From positions 62,001 through 126,000 of the forward strand of contig JADCGS010000001.1 in assembly GCA_020248865.1 (NCBI GenBank): a stretch of DNA of 64,000 nucleotides, read 5' to 3'. This document shows positions 44,526-52,001 of the stretch, in pieces (position 1 is the first letter of the stretch; each line of letters starts with the position of its first letter). A program made the translations under genes and the position numbers. The stretch comes from Burkholderiales bacterium. GTDB lineage: Bacteria; Pseudomonadota; Gammaproteobacteria; Burkholderiales; Burkholderiaceae_F. The notes beneath the pieces were generated by a model. It had not been told where the DNA came from, ran no database searches, and saw only the letters and a program-made list of their open reading frames with translations.

Positions 44526-45035
44526 ATGAAAACCAGGCTTGACCCCTTGTACGACCTGTTTGGCGCCATAGGTGGCCTGTTCATCGTTCTGACGCTCGCC
44601 ATACAGGTCGTATCGATCTTCGGACGCTTCGTCAGCTTCACGATCGAGGGCTACGACGCCTACGCCGGCTACTTTCTGGCGGCCGGCTCGTTCTTTGCGC
44701 TGGCGCACACCCTGCGCCGCGGCGACCATATCCGCGTGACGCTGATGCTCAGCCGCCTGACCGGGTCGGTGCGGATTTGGATGGAGGTGTTCTGTCTGGC
44801 CGTCGCCACCCTTCTAACCACCTACTTCGCCTACTACTCGTGCAAGCTGGCCTGGGGCTCGTGGGCCTACAACGACGTGTCGCACAACATCGACGCGACG
44901 CCCTTGTGGATTCCGCAGCTGTCCATGGCGCTGGGAATGATCGCCCTCGCGCTGGCCTTTGCAGAAGAGTTCTACCATGTCGCCCGGCGGCGCGAGCTGC
45001 CCGTGCAGAGTGACGAGCTGGCGCGCACCGAGTAG
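44526..45035 (+). CDS. dctQ: TRAP transporter small permease (DctQ family)
   Basis: A protein of 169 aa with four hydrophobic segments, and the typical loop YAGYFLAAGSFFALAHTLRRGDHIRVTLM between the second and third (A-L-xx-G-x-H-I-R-V being the family signature). It forms the membrane complex with DctM. It ends 2 bp before dctM. Confidence 0.9.
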   Translation: MKTRLDPLYDLFGAIGGLFIVLTLAIQVVSIFGRFVSFTIEGYDAYAGYFLAAGSFFALAHTLRRGDHIRVTLMLSRLTGSVRIWMEVFCLAVATLLTTYFAYYSCKLAWGSWAYNDVSHNIDATPLWIPQLSMALGMIALALAFAEEFYHVARRRELPVQSDELARTE

Positions 45036-45037
45036 CC

Positions 45038-46336
45038 ATGGACGCGCTCATCGCCCTCCTGCTGATCGTCCTGGTCTTTGCCTTCCTCGGCGCCGGTGTC
45101 TGGATCGGCATCGCCATCCTCGGCGTCGCCTGGATCGCGATGGAGTTGTTCACCGACCGCATCGCCGGCGACTCGTTGGCGCTGACCGTCTGGGGTTCTC
45201 TGTCGAGCTGGACCCTGACCGCGCTGCCGCTGTTCATCTGGATGGGCGAGATCCTGCTGAAGACTCGTCTGTCCGAGGGCCTGTTCCGCGGCCTCGCGCC
45301 GTGGCTGCAACGACTGCCCGGCCGGCTGCTGCATACCAACATCATCGGCTGCACCATCTTCGCGGCCGTATCGGGCTCGTCTGCAGCCACCTGCGCGACC
45401 ATCGGCAAGATCACGCTGCCCGAGCTGCGACGGCGCGGCTACCCCGAGATGATCGCCATCGGCTCGCTGGCCGGCGCCGGCACTCTCGGACTGCTGATTC
45501 CGCCGTCGATCATCATGATCGTCTACGGCGTGGCCGCCGATGTCTCGATCGGCAAGCTGTTCATCGCCGGGGTGATTCCCGGCCTCATGCTGGCCGGGCT
45601 CTTCATGGCCTACACCATGCTGTGGTCGCTGCGCCATGGCGAGCGGATCCCAGCGGCCGACCTTCGTCTCAGCTTCACGGACAAGCTGCGCGAGGGGCGA
45701 CACCTGCTGCCCGTGGTGGGGCTGATCGCCGCGGTGCTGGGTTCAATCTACGCCGGGGTCGCAACCGCCACCGAGGCCGCCTCGCTCGGCGTGCTGGGCG
45801 CTTTGCTGCTGGCGCTGGCGCAGCGCACGCTCAACTGGCAGACCTTCCGCGACTCGCTGATGAGTGCCACGCGGCTGTATTGCATGATTGCGCTGATCCT
45901 CGCCGGATCTTCCTTCCTGTCGCTGTCGATGGGCTTCATCGGCCTGCCGCGGCATCTGGCCGAGACGATCAGCGCCATGAACTTGTCGCCGTTCGTACTG
46001 ATCATGCTGCTCATGCTGTTCTTCATCGTGCTGGGCTGCTTCCTGGACGGCATCAGCATGGTGGTGCTCACCATGGCCGTGCTGCTGCCGACGCTGCAGG
46101 CCGCCGGAATCGACCTGCTCTGGTTCGGCATCTTCATCGTCATCGTGGTGGAGATGGCCCAGATCACGCCGCCGGTCGGATTCAACCTGTTCGTGCTGCA
46201 GGGCATGACCGGTCGGCAGATCAATGTCATCGCGCGTGCCGCGTTGCCCTACTTCTTCATGATGGTGCTGGCAGTGCTGCTGATCTTCTTCTTTCCGTGG
46301 CTGGTGACCTACCTGCCGGCGCAGATGCGAGTCTGA
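45038..46336 (+). CDS. dctM: TRAP transporter large permease (DctM family)
   Basis: A protein of 432 aa with about twelve membrane segments. Family marks are FAAVSGSSAATCATIGKITLPELRRRGYPEMIAIGSLAGAGTLGLLIPPSIIMIVYGVAADVSIGKLFIAGVIPG and EMAQITPPVGFNLFVLQGMTG. It couples solute import to the sodium or proton gradient. It completes the dctPQM unit. The oxidase gene dadA-like follows after 128 bp. Confidence 0.95.
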   Translation: MDALIALLLIVLVFAFLGAGVWIGIAILGVAWIAMELFTDRIAGDSLALTVWGSLSSWTLTALPLFIWMGEILLKTRLSEGLFRGLAPWLQRLPGRLLHTNIIGCTIFAAVSGSSAATCATIGKITLPELRRRGYPEMIAIGSLAGAGTLGLLIPPSIIMIVYGVAADVSIGKLFIAGVIPGLMLAGLFMAYTMLWSLRHGERIPAADLRLSFTDKLREGRHLLPVVGLIAAVLGSIYAGVATATEAASLGVLGALLLALAQRTLNWQTFRDSLMSATRLYCMIALILAGSSFLSLSMGFIGLPRHLAETISAMNLSPFVLIMLLMLFFIVLGCFLDGISMVVLTMAVLLPTLQAAGIDLLWFGIFIVIVVEMAQITPPVGFNLFVLQGMTGRQINVIARAALPYFFMMVLAVLLIFFFPWLVTYLPAQMRV

Positions 46337-46464
46337 GCTCAGGCCGCGGAACCGGGGCCGGGCCAAGGGCGTACCCGGCGCGCCTGGTGCGCAAGCGGGG
46401 TCGGCGCCTTCCCCTAGAATCCGCCACTGTCATCCCGGGCCTGCCGGTCCAGTCCACTCCCCGC

Positions 46465-47715
46465 ATGCACGTTGTCGTCATCGGCGCCGGCATCATCGGC
46501 GTCACCACTGCGTACTACCTGCGGCGCCATGGCTTGGACGTGACCGTGCTGGAACGCAACGCGGGCGTGGCGCAGGAGGCCAGCTTCGCCAACGCCGGTG
46601 TGGTCGCGCCTTCCTACGTGGCACCGTGGGCTCAGCCCGGCATGCCGCGCAAGATCCTTGCGCAGCTGCTGCGCCGCGACGCTGCCGTGTCGTTCCGGCC
46701 GACCACGGACCCCGCCCAGTGGCGCTGGCTGCAGCGCTTCTGGCGCCAGTGCAGCGGCGAGCGCTTTGCCCGCAACAAGGCGCGGATGCAGCGGCTCGCC
46801 TCTTACAGCCGCTCTCTGCTGCACGAGGCAGCGCTGCATCACGGCATCGACTACGAACGGGCGCCGGGCTACCTGCAACTGTTCCGCAGCGGCGACGAGT
46901 TCGAGCGACACGAGCCGGCACGACAGGTACTGCGGGATCTTGGCGTGAGTTTCCGGGTGCTCGACCCGGCGCAGTGCCGGACCCTCGAGCCGGCCTTGGC
47001 CGAGGCCGCTCCGCTGGCCGGTGGCGTGCACCTGCCCGACGACGAGTCCGGCAACTGCGCCTACTTTGCGCGCCGGCTCAAGGAGTTGTGCGAGGCCGAT
47101 GGCGTGCGCTTTCGCTTCGGTGCAGCCGTGAGCGGACTGGCAGTCGCCGACGGCCGGATCGAGCGGATCCAGACCTCTGGGGGGGCGACCTCGGCCGACG
47201 CCTATGTGCTGGCGGCCGGATGCGCCAGTACCGAGCTGCTGGCCGGCTGCGGCATCGAGGTGCCGCTTTACCCCGTGAAAGGGTACTCGGCGACGGTCCT
47301 GATCTCTCGGCTCGAGCACGCCCCGATGATCTCCGCGATGGACGAGTCCTACAAGGTGGCGATCACTCGCCTGGGCAATCGCTTGCGCATCTCCGGAACG
47401 GCCGAGCTGGGCGACCGTCGCCTGAGCCTGCGCCCGTCTGCGCTGCGCACGCTCATGAGGGTGGCGCAGTACTGGTATCCGGCGGCCGCGGCGTGGGGCA
47501 GCGCGCAATACTGGGTGGGGGCGCGCCCGATGATGCCGGAGGGTCCCCCGTTGCTGGGCCGTACGCCACTTGCCAATCTGTACCTGAACATCGGCCACGG
47601 CTCGACCGGCTGGGCGATGGCCTGCGGCTCCGGGCGGATCGTGGCCGATCTGCTGGCCGGACGCTCGCCCGCCATCGACCTCGACGGGCTAACCCTCGAG
47701 CGCTACCGAACCTGA
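46465..47715 (+). CDS. D-amino acid dehydrogenase / FAD-dependent oxidoreductase (DadA-like)
   Basis: A protein of 416 aa starting with the FAD-binding VVVIGAGIIGVTTAYYLRRHGLDVTVLERN. The middle and C-terminal parts (CRTLEPALAEAAPLAGGVHLPDDESGNCAYFARRL, YPVKGYSATV, WVGARPMMPEGPPLLGRTPLANLYLNIGHGSTGWAMACGSG) match the DadA-type D-amino acid dehydrogenases. It would deaminate a D-amino acid, passing electrons to the respiratory chain at the membrane. Position after the TRAP operon suggests that the imported compound or its cleavage product may be an amino acid. Whether it belongs to the same transcript is unclear, given the 128-bp gap. Confidence 0.88.
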   Translation: MHVVVIGAGIIGVTTAYYLRRHGLDVTVLERNAGVAQEASFANAGVVAPSYVAPWAQPGMPRKILAQLLRRDAAVSFRPTTDPAQWRWLQRFWRQCSGERFARNKARMQRLASYSRSLLHEAALHHGIDYERAPGYLQLFRSGDEFERHEPARQVLRDLGVSFRVLDPAQCRTLEPALAEAAPLAGGVHLPDDESGNCAYFARRLKELCEADGVRFRFGAAVSGLAVADGRIERIQTSGGATSADAYVLAAGCASTELLAGCGIEVPLYPVKGYSATVLISRLEHAPMISAMDESYKVAITRLGNRLRISGTAELGDRRLSLRPSALRTLMRVAQYWYPAAAAWGSAQYWVGARPMMPEGPPLLGRTPLANLYLNIGHGSTGWAMACGSGRIVADLLAGRSPAIDLDGLTLERYRT

Positions 47716-47811
47716 CCACACGGGAGCCTTGGCGATGTGAAGCGGCCATGCCAGCGCGCCGCTGCTGCGTCCGGTCATGACACAGCGCACCGCCAGGTGT
47801 AGCGTGGACGC

Positions 47812-47991
47812 ATGAGCCCGCCGGGCCGTCCCAAGGGCGAATCGCCGAGCGCGCAGCGCGAAGCTAGACCAATCAGCCCGCCGGGCCGTCCCAAGGGCGA
47901 ATCGCCGAGCGCGCAGCGCGAAGCTAGACCAATCAGCCCGCCGGGCCGTCCCAAGGGCGAATCACCGAGCGCGCAGCGCGAAGGTAGTCGA
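47812..47991 (+). repeat. Three tandem copies of the 60-bp start-codon-associated repeat (5' end of nnr)
   Basis: Three units of exactly 60 bp, almost identical: units 1 and 2 differ only at the first base triplet (ATG versus ATC), and unit 3 has a few changes near its end. Each begins with (A)T(G/C)AGCCCGCCGGGCCGTCC and encodes [16 protein letters not shown] plus four residues. The array starts exactly at the nnr ATG and ends at a GTG in the same frame (47992-47994). Confidence 0.95.
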
Positions 47992-49488
47992 GTGAGCCAA
48001 CCCCTGTACACCGTCGCACAGTTACGCGCGATGGAGGCGGCCGCCCGAAGCAGCCTGCCAGCCGGGACGCTGATGCAGCGCGCCGGCTGCGCCGCCGCCC
48101 AGCACATCCACGTCACCTATGGACCGCAGCCGCGCAGCATCCTGGTGCTGTGCGGCCCGGGCAACAACGGCGGTGACGGCTACGTCTGCGCCAACGAGCT
48201 GCGCGCGCTGGGCCATCGGGTGCGCTGCCTCGCCAGTGCCGCGCCGGCCACTGACGAGGCTGCCGTCGCCCGCGCGCAGTGGAGCGGCCAGACCATGAGC
48301 CGCTTGCCAACCGCCGCAGACAGACACGTTGCCGACGTGGTGGTCGATGCCCTGTTCGGCATCGGACTGCGCCGTCCCGTCGAGGGTCCCCATTTCGAGC
48401 AACTGGCCTGGCTACGGCAGCAGCCGGCGCCTGTGGTCGCGCTGGACGTACCGAGCGGGCTCGACGCCGATACCGGCTCCTGGGTTGGCGACGTGCCTGG
48501 CGTGTGCGCCACCTCGACCGTCACGTTCCTCGGAGCCAAGCCGGGGCTGTACACGGGCGCGGGTGCTGAGGCCGCAGGCCGCGTGCTGATCGATGACCTC
48601 GGCGCGTCGGGCTGGGGAGTCGCCACCGACGGCCGGCTCAACGCACCCGACCAATTCGCGGCCGTGGCAAGACCGCGGCCACGCAACGCGCACAAGGGCA
48701 GCCACGGCAACGTGGCCATCGTGGGCGGCAGTGCCGGCATGGTGGGCGCCGCCCTGCTTGCGGCGCGGGCGGCGCTGCGGCTGGGCGCCGGCCGCGTCTT
48801 CGTCGACTGCATCGGTGCGCCCGAGCTGCGCTTCGATCCAGTGCAACCCGAGCTGATGTTCCGTCATCGCGACGCCGCACTGCTCCGCTCACTGCAGGCG
48901 CTGGTGATCGGCTGCGGGCTGGGCACGAGTGCAGAGGCGCTCGCCGCCACGCAGCTGGCGTTGGAGCAGGACTGCGCGGTCGTCCTCGATGCCGATGCGC
49001 TGAACCTGATCGCGTCGGCGCCGCAACTGGAGCGCGCCGCTCGCCGTCCGACACGCGGCGTTCGCATCTGCACCCCCCATCCGCTGGAAGCGGCGCGCCT
49101 GCTGGGCAGCTCGGTCGACGAAGTTCAGCGCGATCGCGTCGCCGCCGCCCGCCGCCTGGCCGAGCGGCTGAGTTCCGCCATCGTGCTCAAAGGCGCGGGC
49201 AGTGTGATCGCCTGGCCCGACGGCCACTACTGGATCAACGACACCGGCAGCGCCGCGCTGGCTACCGCGGGCACCGGCGACGTCCTGGCCGGCATGCTGG
49301 GTGCGCTGCTGGCGCAGGGCTTTGGTGCCGCCGAGGCCGTGCTCGCGGCGGTATGGCTGCACGGACGCGCCGCCGACTTGCACAGCGCCGACATCGGCCT
49401 CGTGGCGAGCGAGGTGGCGCCACTGGCGGTACAGGCACTGATCAGGCTGCGGGCCGCCGGTGGCCGCGGCGGCGACGGCTCAACCTAA
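47812..49488 (+). CDS. nnr: Bifunctional NAD(P)H-hydrate repair enzyme Nnr, with a repeat-derived N-terminus
   Basis: A protein of 558 aa if started at 47812. Residues 1-60 are three 20-residue repeat units; the real Nnr starts at SQPLYTVAQLRAMEAAARS, so the GTG at 47992 (giving 498 aa) is probably the ancestral start. The YjeF N-terminal epimerase domain has GPGNNGGDGYVCANELRALGH, and the C-terminal ADP/ATP-dependent dehydratase has GSHGNVAIVGGSAGMVGAALLAARAALRLGAG and the active-site TAGTGDVLAGMLGALLAQG. The enzyme repairs hydrated NADH/NADPH. Its end overlaps the stop of the convergent ATPase gene by 4 bp. Confidence 0.93.
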   Translation: MSPPGRPKGESPSAQREARPISPPGRPKGESPSAQREARPISPPGRPKGESPSAQREGSRVSQPLYTVAQLRAMEAAARSSLPAGTLMQRAGCAAAQHIHVTYGPQPRSILVLCGPGNNGGDGYVCANELRALGHRVRCLASAAPATDEAAVARAQWSGQTMSRLPTAADRHVADVVVDALFGIGLRRPVEGPHFEQLAWLRQQPAPVVALDVPSGLDADTGSWVGDVPGVCATSTVTFLGAKPGLYTGAGAEAAGRVLIDDLGASGWGVATDGRLNAPDQFAAVARPRPRNAHKGSHGNVAIVGGSAGMVGAALLAARAALRLGAGRVFVDCIGAPELRFDPVQPELMFRHRDAALLRSLQALVIGCGLGTSAEALAATQLALEQDCAVVLDADALNLIASAPQLERAARRPTRGVRICTPHPLEAARLLGSSVDEVQRDRVAAARRLAERLSSAIVLKGAGSVIAWPDGHYWINDTGSAALATAGTGDVLAGMLGALLAQGFGAAEAVLAAVWLHGRAADLHSADIGLVASEVAPLAVQALIRLRAAGGRGGDGST

Positions 49489-50168
49489 GCCTTGATACGC
49501 CCTGCGGCCAGTTCGATGCGCCGGCCGCAGCGGGCCGCCACACTGGGGTCGTGCGTGACCAGCACGAGGGTCGAGCCCCGCTCACGGTTCAACTCGAACA
49601 TCAGTTCGATCACCGCCTCGCCGGTACGCGCATCCAGACTGCCGGTCGGTTCGTCGGCCAGCAGGATCGGCGGGCGACCCACAAAGGCGCGCGCCAGTGC
49701 CACACGCTGCTGTTCGCCGCCTGACAGGTACTTCGGGTAGTGGCTGAGCCGCTCACCCAGGCCGACTCGCGCCAGCAGCGCCCGGGCGGCCGCATTGGCG
49801 TCGGCGCCGTCGGGCACACGCCCCGACAGCTCCAGCGGCAGCAGCACGTTCTCCAGCGCCGTCAGGTGCGGCAGCAACTGAAACGACTGGAAGACGAATC
49901 CAACCTTTTCGGCGCGCAGCCGCGCGCGGCCGTCCTCGTCGCGCGCGAACAGGTCTTCGCCGAAGAGCTGCACGCTGCCCTGGCTCGGAACATCGAGACC
50001 GGCAAGCAGTCCCAGCAACGTCGACTTTCCCGAGCCCGAGGCGCCGACGATGGCAACCGTCTCGCCCGATTCGATCGACAAGTCAATATCGGCGAGAATC
50101 GTCAGACTGCCCGTGGCGTCCTGCACGATCTTCGAGAGGTCTTGGGCCCGCAGGGCAGTAGTTGTCAT
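49485..50168 (-). CDS. ybbA: ABC transporter ATP-binding protein, YbbA type
   Basis: A protein of 227 aa with Walker A GASGSGKST, signature LSGGEQQRVALARA, Walker B ILLADEPTGSLD and the switch His in VLVTHDPSVA. The MacB/LolD-like pattern fits YbbA, which normally works with the permease YbbP near a TesA-type esterase. Here the esterase gene is present, divergently transcribed 57 bp away, but no YbbP-like permease lies within the window, so its partner is elsewhere or lost. Its tail overlaps the nnr stop. Confidence 0.85.
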   Translation of the reverse strand: MTTTALRAQDLSKIVQDATGSLTILADIDLSIESGETVAIVGASGSGKSTLLGLLAGLDVPSQGSVQLFGEDLFARDEDGRARLRAEKVGFVFQSFQLLPHLTALENVLLPLELSGRVPDGADANAAARALLARVGLGERLSHYPKYLSGGEQQRVALARAFVGRPPILLADEPTGSLDARTGEAVIELMFELNRERGSTLVLVTHDPSVAARCGRRIELAAGRIKA

Positions 50169-50225
50169 GAGTGGAGTCGCGTGCAGTCGGTGACAGCGGG
50201 CACGCCAACTTGGAGCGTTCCGGTC

Positions 50226-50894
50226 GTGAAGGGTTTCAAATGGATGGCGCTGCTGCTGCTTTGGCTGACGGCGGCCGGCAGCGCGCTGGCGCAGTCTCCG
50301 AGGCAGACCATTTTGGTTATCGGCGACAGCCTGTCGGCCGAATACGGACTAGCCCGGGATACCGGCTGGGTCAGCCTGCTGGCGCGTCGACTGGCCGATT
50401 TATCACGGACCGCCGCGGGACAGAAGGCGGGCACCGCGCCGAGAACTGAAGGTCAGTATAGCGTCGTCAACGCGAGCATCAGCGGCGAGACCACCAGCGG
50501 CGGTCGCACTCGCCTGCCCACGCTGCTGCAGCAGCATCGGCCGGCGATCGTCGTGCTGCAATTGGGGGCCAACGACGGCCTGCGCGGCCTGCCGCTATCC
50601 ACCCTGCGCGACAACCTGCAGGCGATGATCGCCGCCAGTCGTGCCGCAGGCGCGCGCGTGCTGCTGGTGGGCATGCGCATCCCGCCCAATTTCGGGCGCG
50701 ACTACACCGAGCGCTTCCACGACACCTTTGCCCAGTTGGCGCGCGAGAAGAATACCGCCTACGTGCCCTTCCTTCTCGAAGGCTTCGCAGCGGACATGGC
50801 GCTGTTCCAGGCCGACCGCATTCATCCCAACGAGCGAGCGCAGGTGCGCATCCTCGAAAACGTATGGCCGTCCTTGCGGCCGTTGCTCGGCTGA
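50226..50894 (+). CDS. tesA: GDSL-type arylesterase / lysophospholipase (TesA-like)
   Basis: A protein of 222 aa from a GTG at 50226, which gives signal peptide VKGFKWMALLLLWLTAAGSALAQ; the ATG at 50244 is a shorter option. SGNH-hydrolase blocks are complete: I VIGDSLSAEYGL (Ser35), II NASISGETTSGG, III LGANDGLRG, V DRIHPNERAQ. It is a periplasmic esterase/thioesterase of broad substrate range. Its last base pair run overlaps the selU start (TGATG). Confidence 0.9.
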   Translation: MKGFKWMALLLLWLTAAGSALAQSPRQTILVIGDSLSAEYGLARDTGWVSLLARRLADLSRTAAGQKAGTAPRTEGQYSVVNASISGETTSGGRTRLPTLLQQHRPAIVVLQLGANDGLRGLPLSTLRDNLQAMIAASRAAGARVLLVGMRIPPNFGRDYTERFHDTFAQLAREKNTAYVPFLLEGFAADMALFQADRIHPNERAQVRILENVWPSLRPLLG

Positions 50895-51961
50895 TGCAGG
50901 GGCCGGCCGCCGCGCTCGACTGCGCCGAGACGCTGCTGCGCCTGGACCGCTTCGACGCGATCATCGACGTGCGCAGTCCCGGCGAGTTCGCCGAGGATCA
51001 CATCCCCGGCGCCGTCAACTGCCCCGTCCTCGACGACGCCGAACGCGTCGAGATCGGCACCCTGCACAAGCAGATCTCGGCGTTCGCGGCGCGGCGTCGC
51101 GGCGCCGCGCTGGTGGCAGCCAACATCGCCCGCCATCTGCAAAGCCCGGCTTTCGAACGGCCGCGCGAATGGCGGCCCCTCGTGTACTGCTGGCGCGGCG
51201 GCCAGCGCAGCGGCGCAATGAACCATGTGTTGGGTCGTATCGGCTGGCACAGCGCACAGTTGGCCGGCGGCTACCGCGCCTACCGTCGCGCCGTGCTCGA
51301 TGCGCTCGAGACGCTGCCGCTGCGCTTCAGCTTCCGCGTGGTGTGTGGCACAACGGGCAGCGGCAAGAGCCGGTTGCTGCGCCATCTGCGAACCTGCGGC
51401 GCACAGGTCCTCGACCTGGAAGAGCTCGCCCGCCATCGCGGCTCGGTGCTCGGCGACCTGCCGGCCGCGCCGCAGCCGTCACAGAAGTGGTTCGAGTCGC
51501 AGCTCTGGGCGGCCTTGCGTGCGCTTGATACCGAGCGCCCCGTGTTCGTCGAATCCGAAAGCCGCAAGATCGGCGCGCTGCGGGTGCCCGATGCCCTGAT
51601 CGGCCACATGCGTGCGGCGCCCTGCGTGCTGCTCGAGCTGCCACTGGCCGAACGGGTGCGGCTGCTGCGCGAGGAGTACCTGCATTTCGAGCAGGACGTC
51701 GCCGCACTGGGCACGCAACTGGACTGCCTTGCCGCCTTGCATGGTCGCGAGCGCGTCGGCCAGTGGAAGAAGCTGGCCGCACAGTCGCGCTGGAACGCAA
51801 TGGTGCAGCGGCTGCTGGTCGAGCATTACGACCCGGCCTACCTGCGCTCGATCGGCCGTAACTTTGCCCAGGTGGGTCAGGCCCGGCGCGTCACCGCCGA
51901 GCGGGCCGACGAATCCGAGTATGCGCGGCTGGCGCAGGAACTGGCTGCCGCGCCCGGCTAA
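50894..51961 (+). CDS. selU: tRNA 2-selenouridine synthase (MnmH/SelU)
   Basis: A protein of 355 aa from the ATG at 50894, which overlaps the tesA stop; an in-frame ATG at 50864 would add ten residues. The N-terminal rhodanese domain carries the active Cys in LVYCWRGGQRSG (C99). A P-loop GTTGSGKS follows at residues 152-159, and the C-terminal part has the family's LEDLAxHRGSxxG-like segment LEELARHRGSVLG. It replaces sulfur by selenium at 2-thiouridine in the wobble position of some tRNAs, using selenophosphate. No selD gene is in this window. Confidence 0.93.
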   Translation: MQGPAAALDCAETLLRLDRFDAIIDVRSPGEFAEDHIPGAVNCPVLDDAERVEIGTLHKQISAFAARRRGAALVAANIARHLQSPAFERPREWRPLVYCWRGGQRSGAMNHVLGRIGWHSAQLAGGYRAYRRAVLDALETLPLRFSFRVVCGTTGSGKSRLLRHLRTCGAQVLDLEELARHRGSVLGDLPAAPQPSQKWFESQLWAALRALDTERPVFVESESRKIGALRVPDALIGHMRAAPCVLLELPLAERVRLLREEYLHFEQDVAALGTQLDCLAALHGRERVGQWKKLAAQSRWNAMVQRLLVEHYDPAYLRSIGRNFAQVGQARRVTAERADESEYARLAQELAAAPG

Positions 51962-51977
51962 ACCCGTCACACGAGCG

Positions 51978-51991
51978 AGGCGGCGCCGCCT
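51978..51991. terminator. Palindrome between the convergent selU and ppiD genes
   Basis: AGGCGGCGCCGCCT is a perfect 14-bp palindrome in the 40-bp gap between two converging stop codons. It can form a short GC hairpin, but there is no T-run, so a role in termination is only suggested by its position. Confidence 0.3.
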
Positions 51992-52001
51992 GCCGCGAGG
52001 T

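Noticed and set aside
44959-47715. A 918-codon frame joining the TRAP region to the DadA-like protein
   Set aside because: The upstream part is an out-of-frame reading of dctQ/dctM; the oxidase is complete from 46465, so a fusion is not supported.
47812-47991. CRISPR array
   Set aside because: The 60-bp units are contiguous, without unique spacers, and no cas genes are present.
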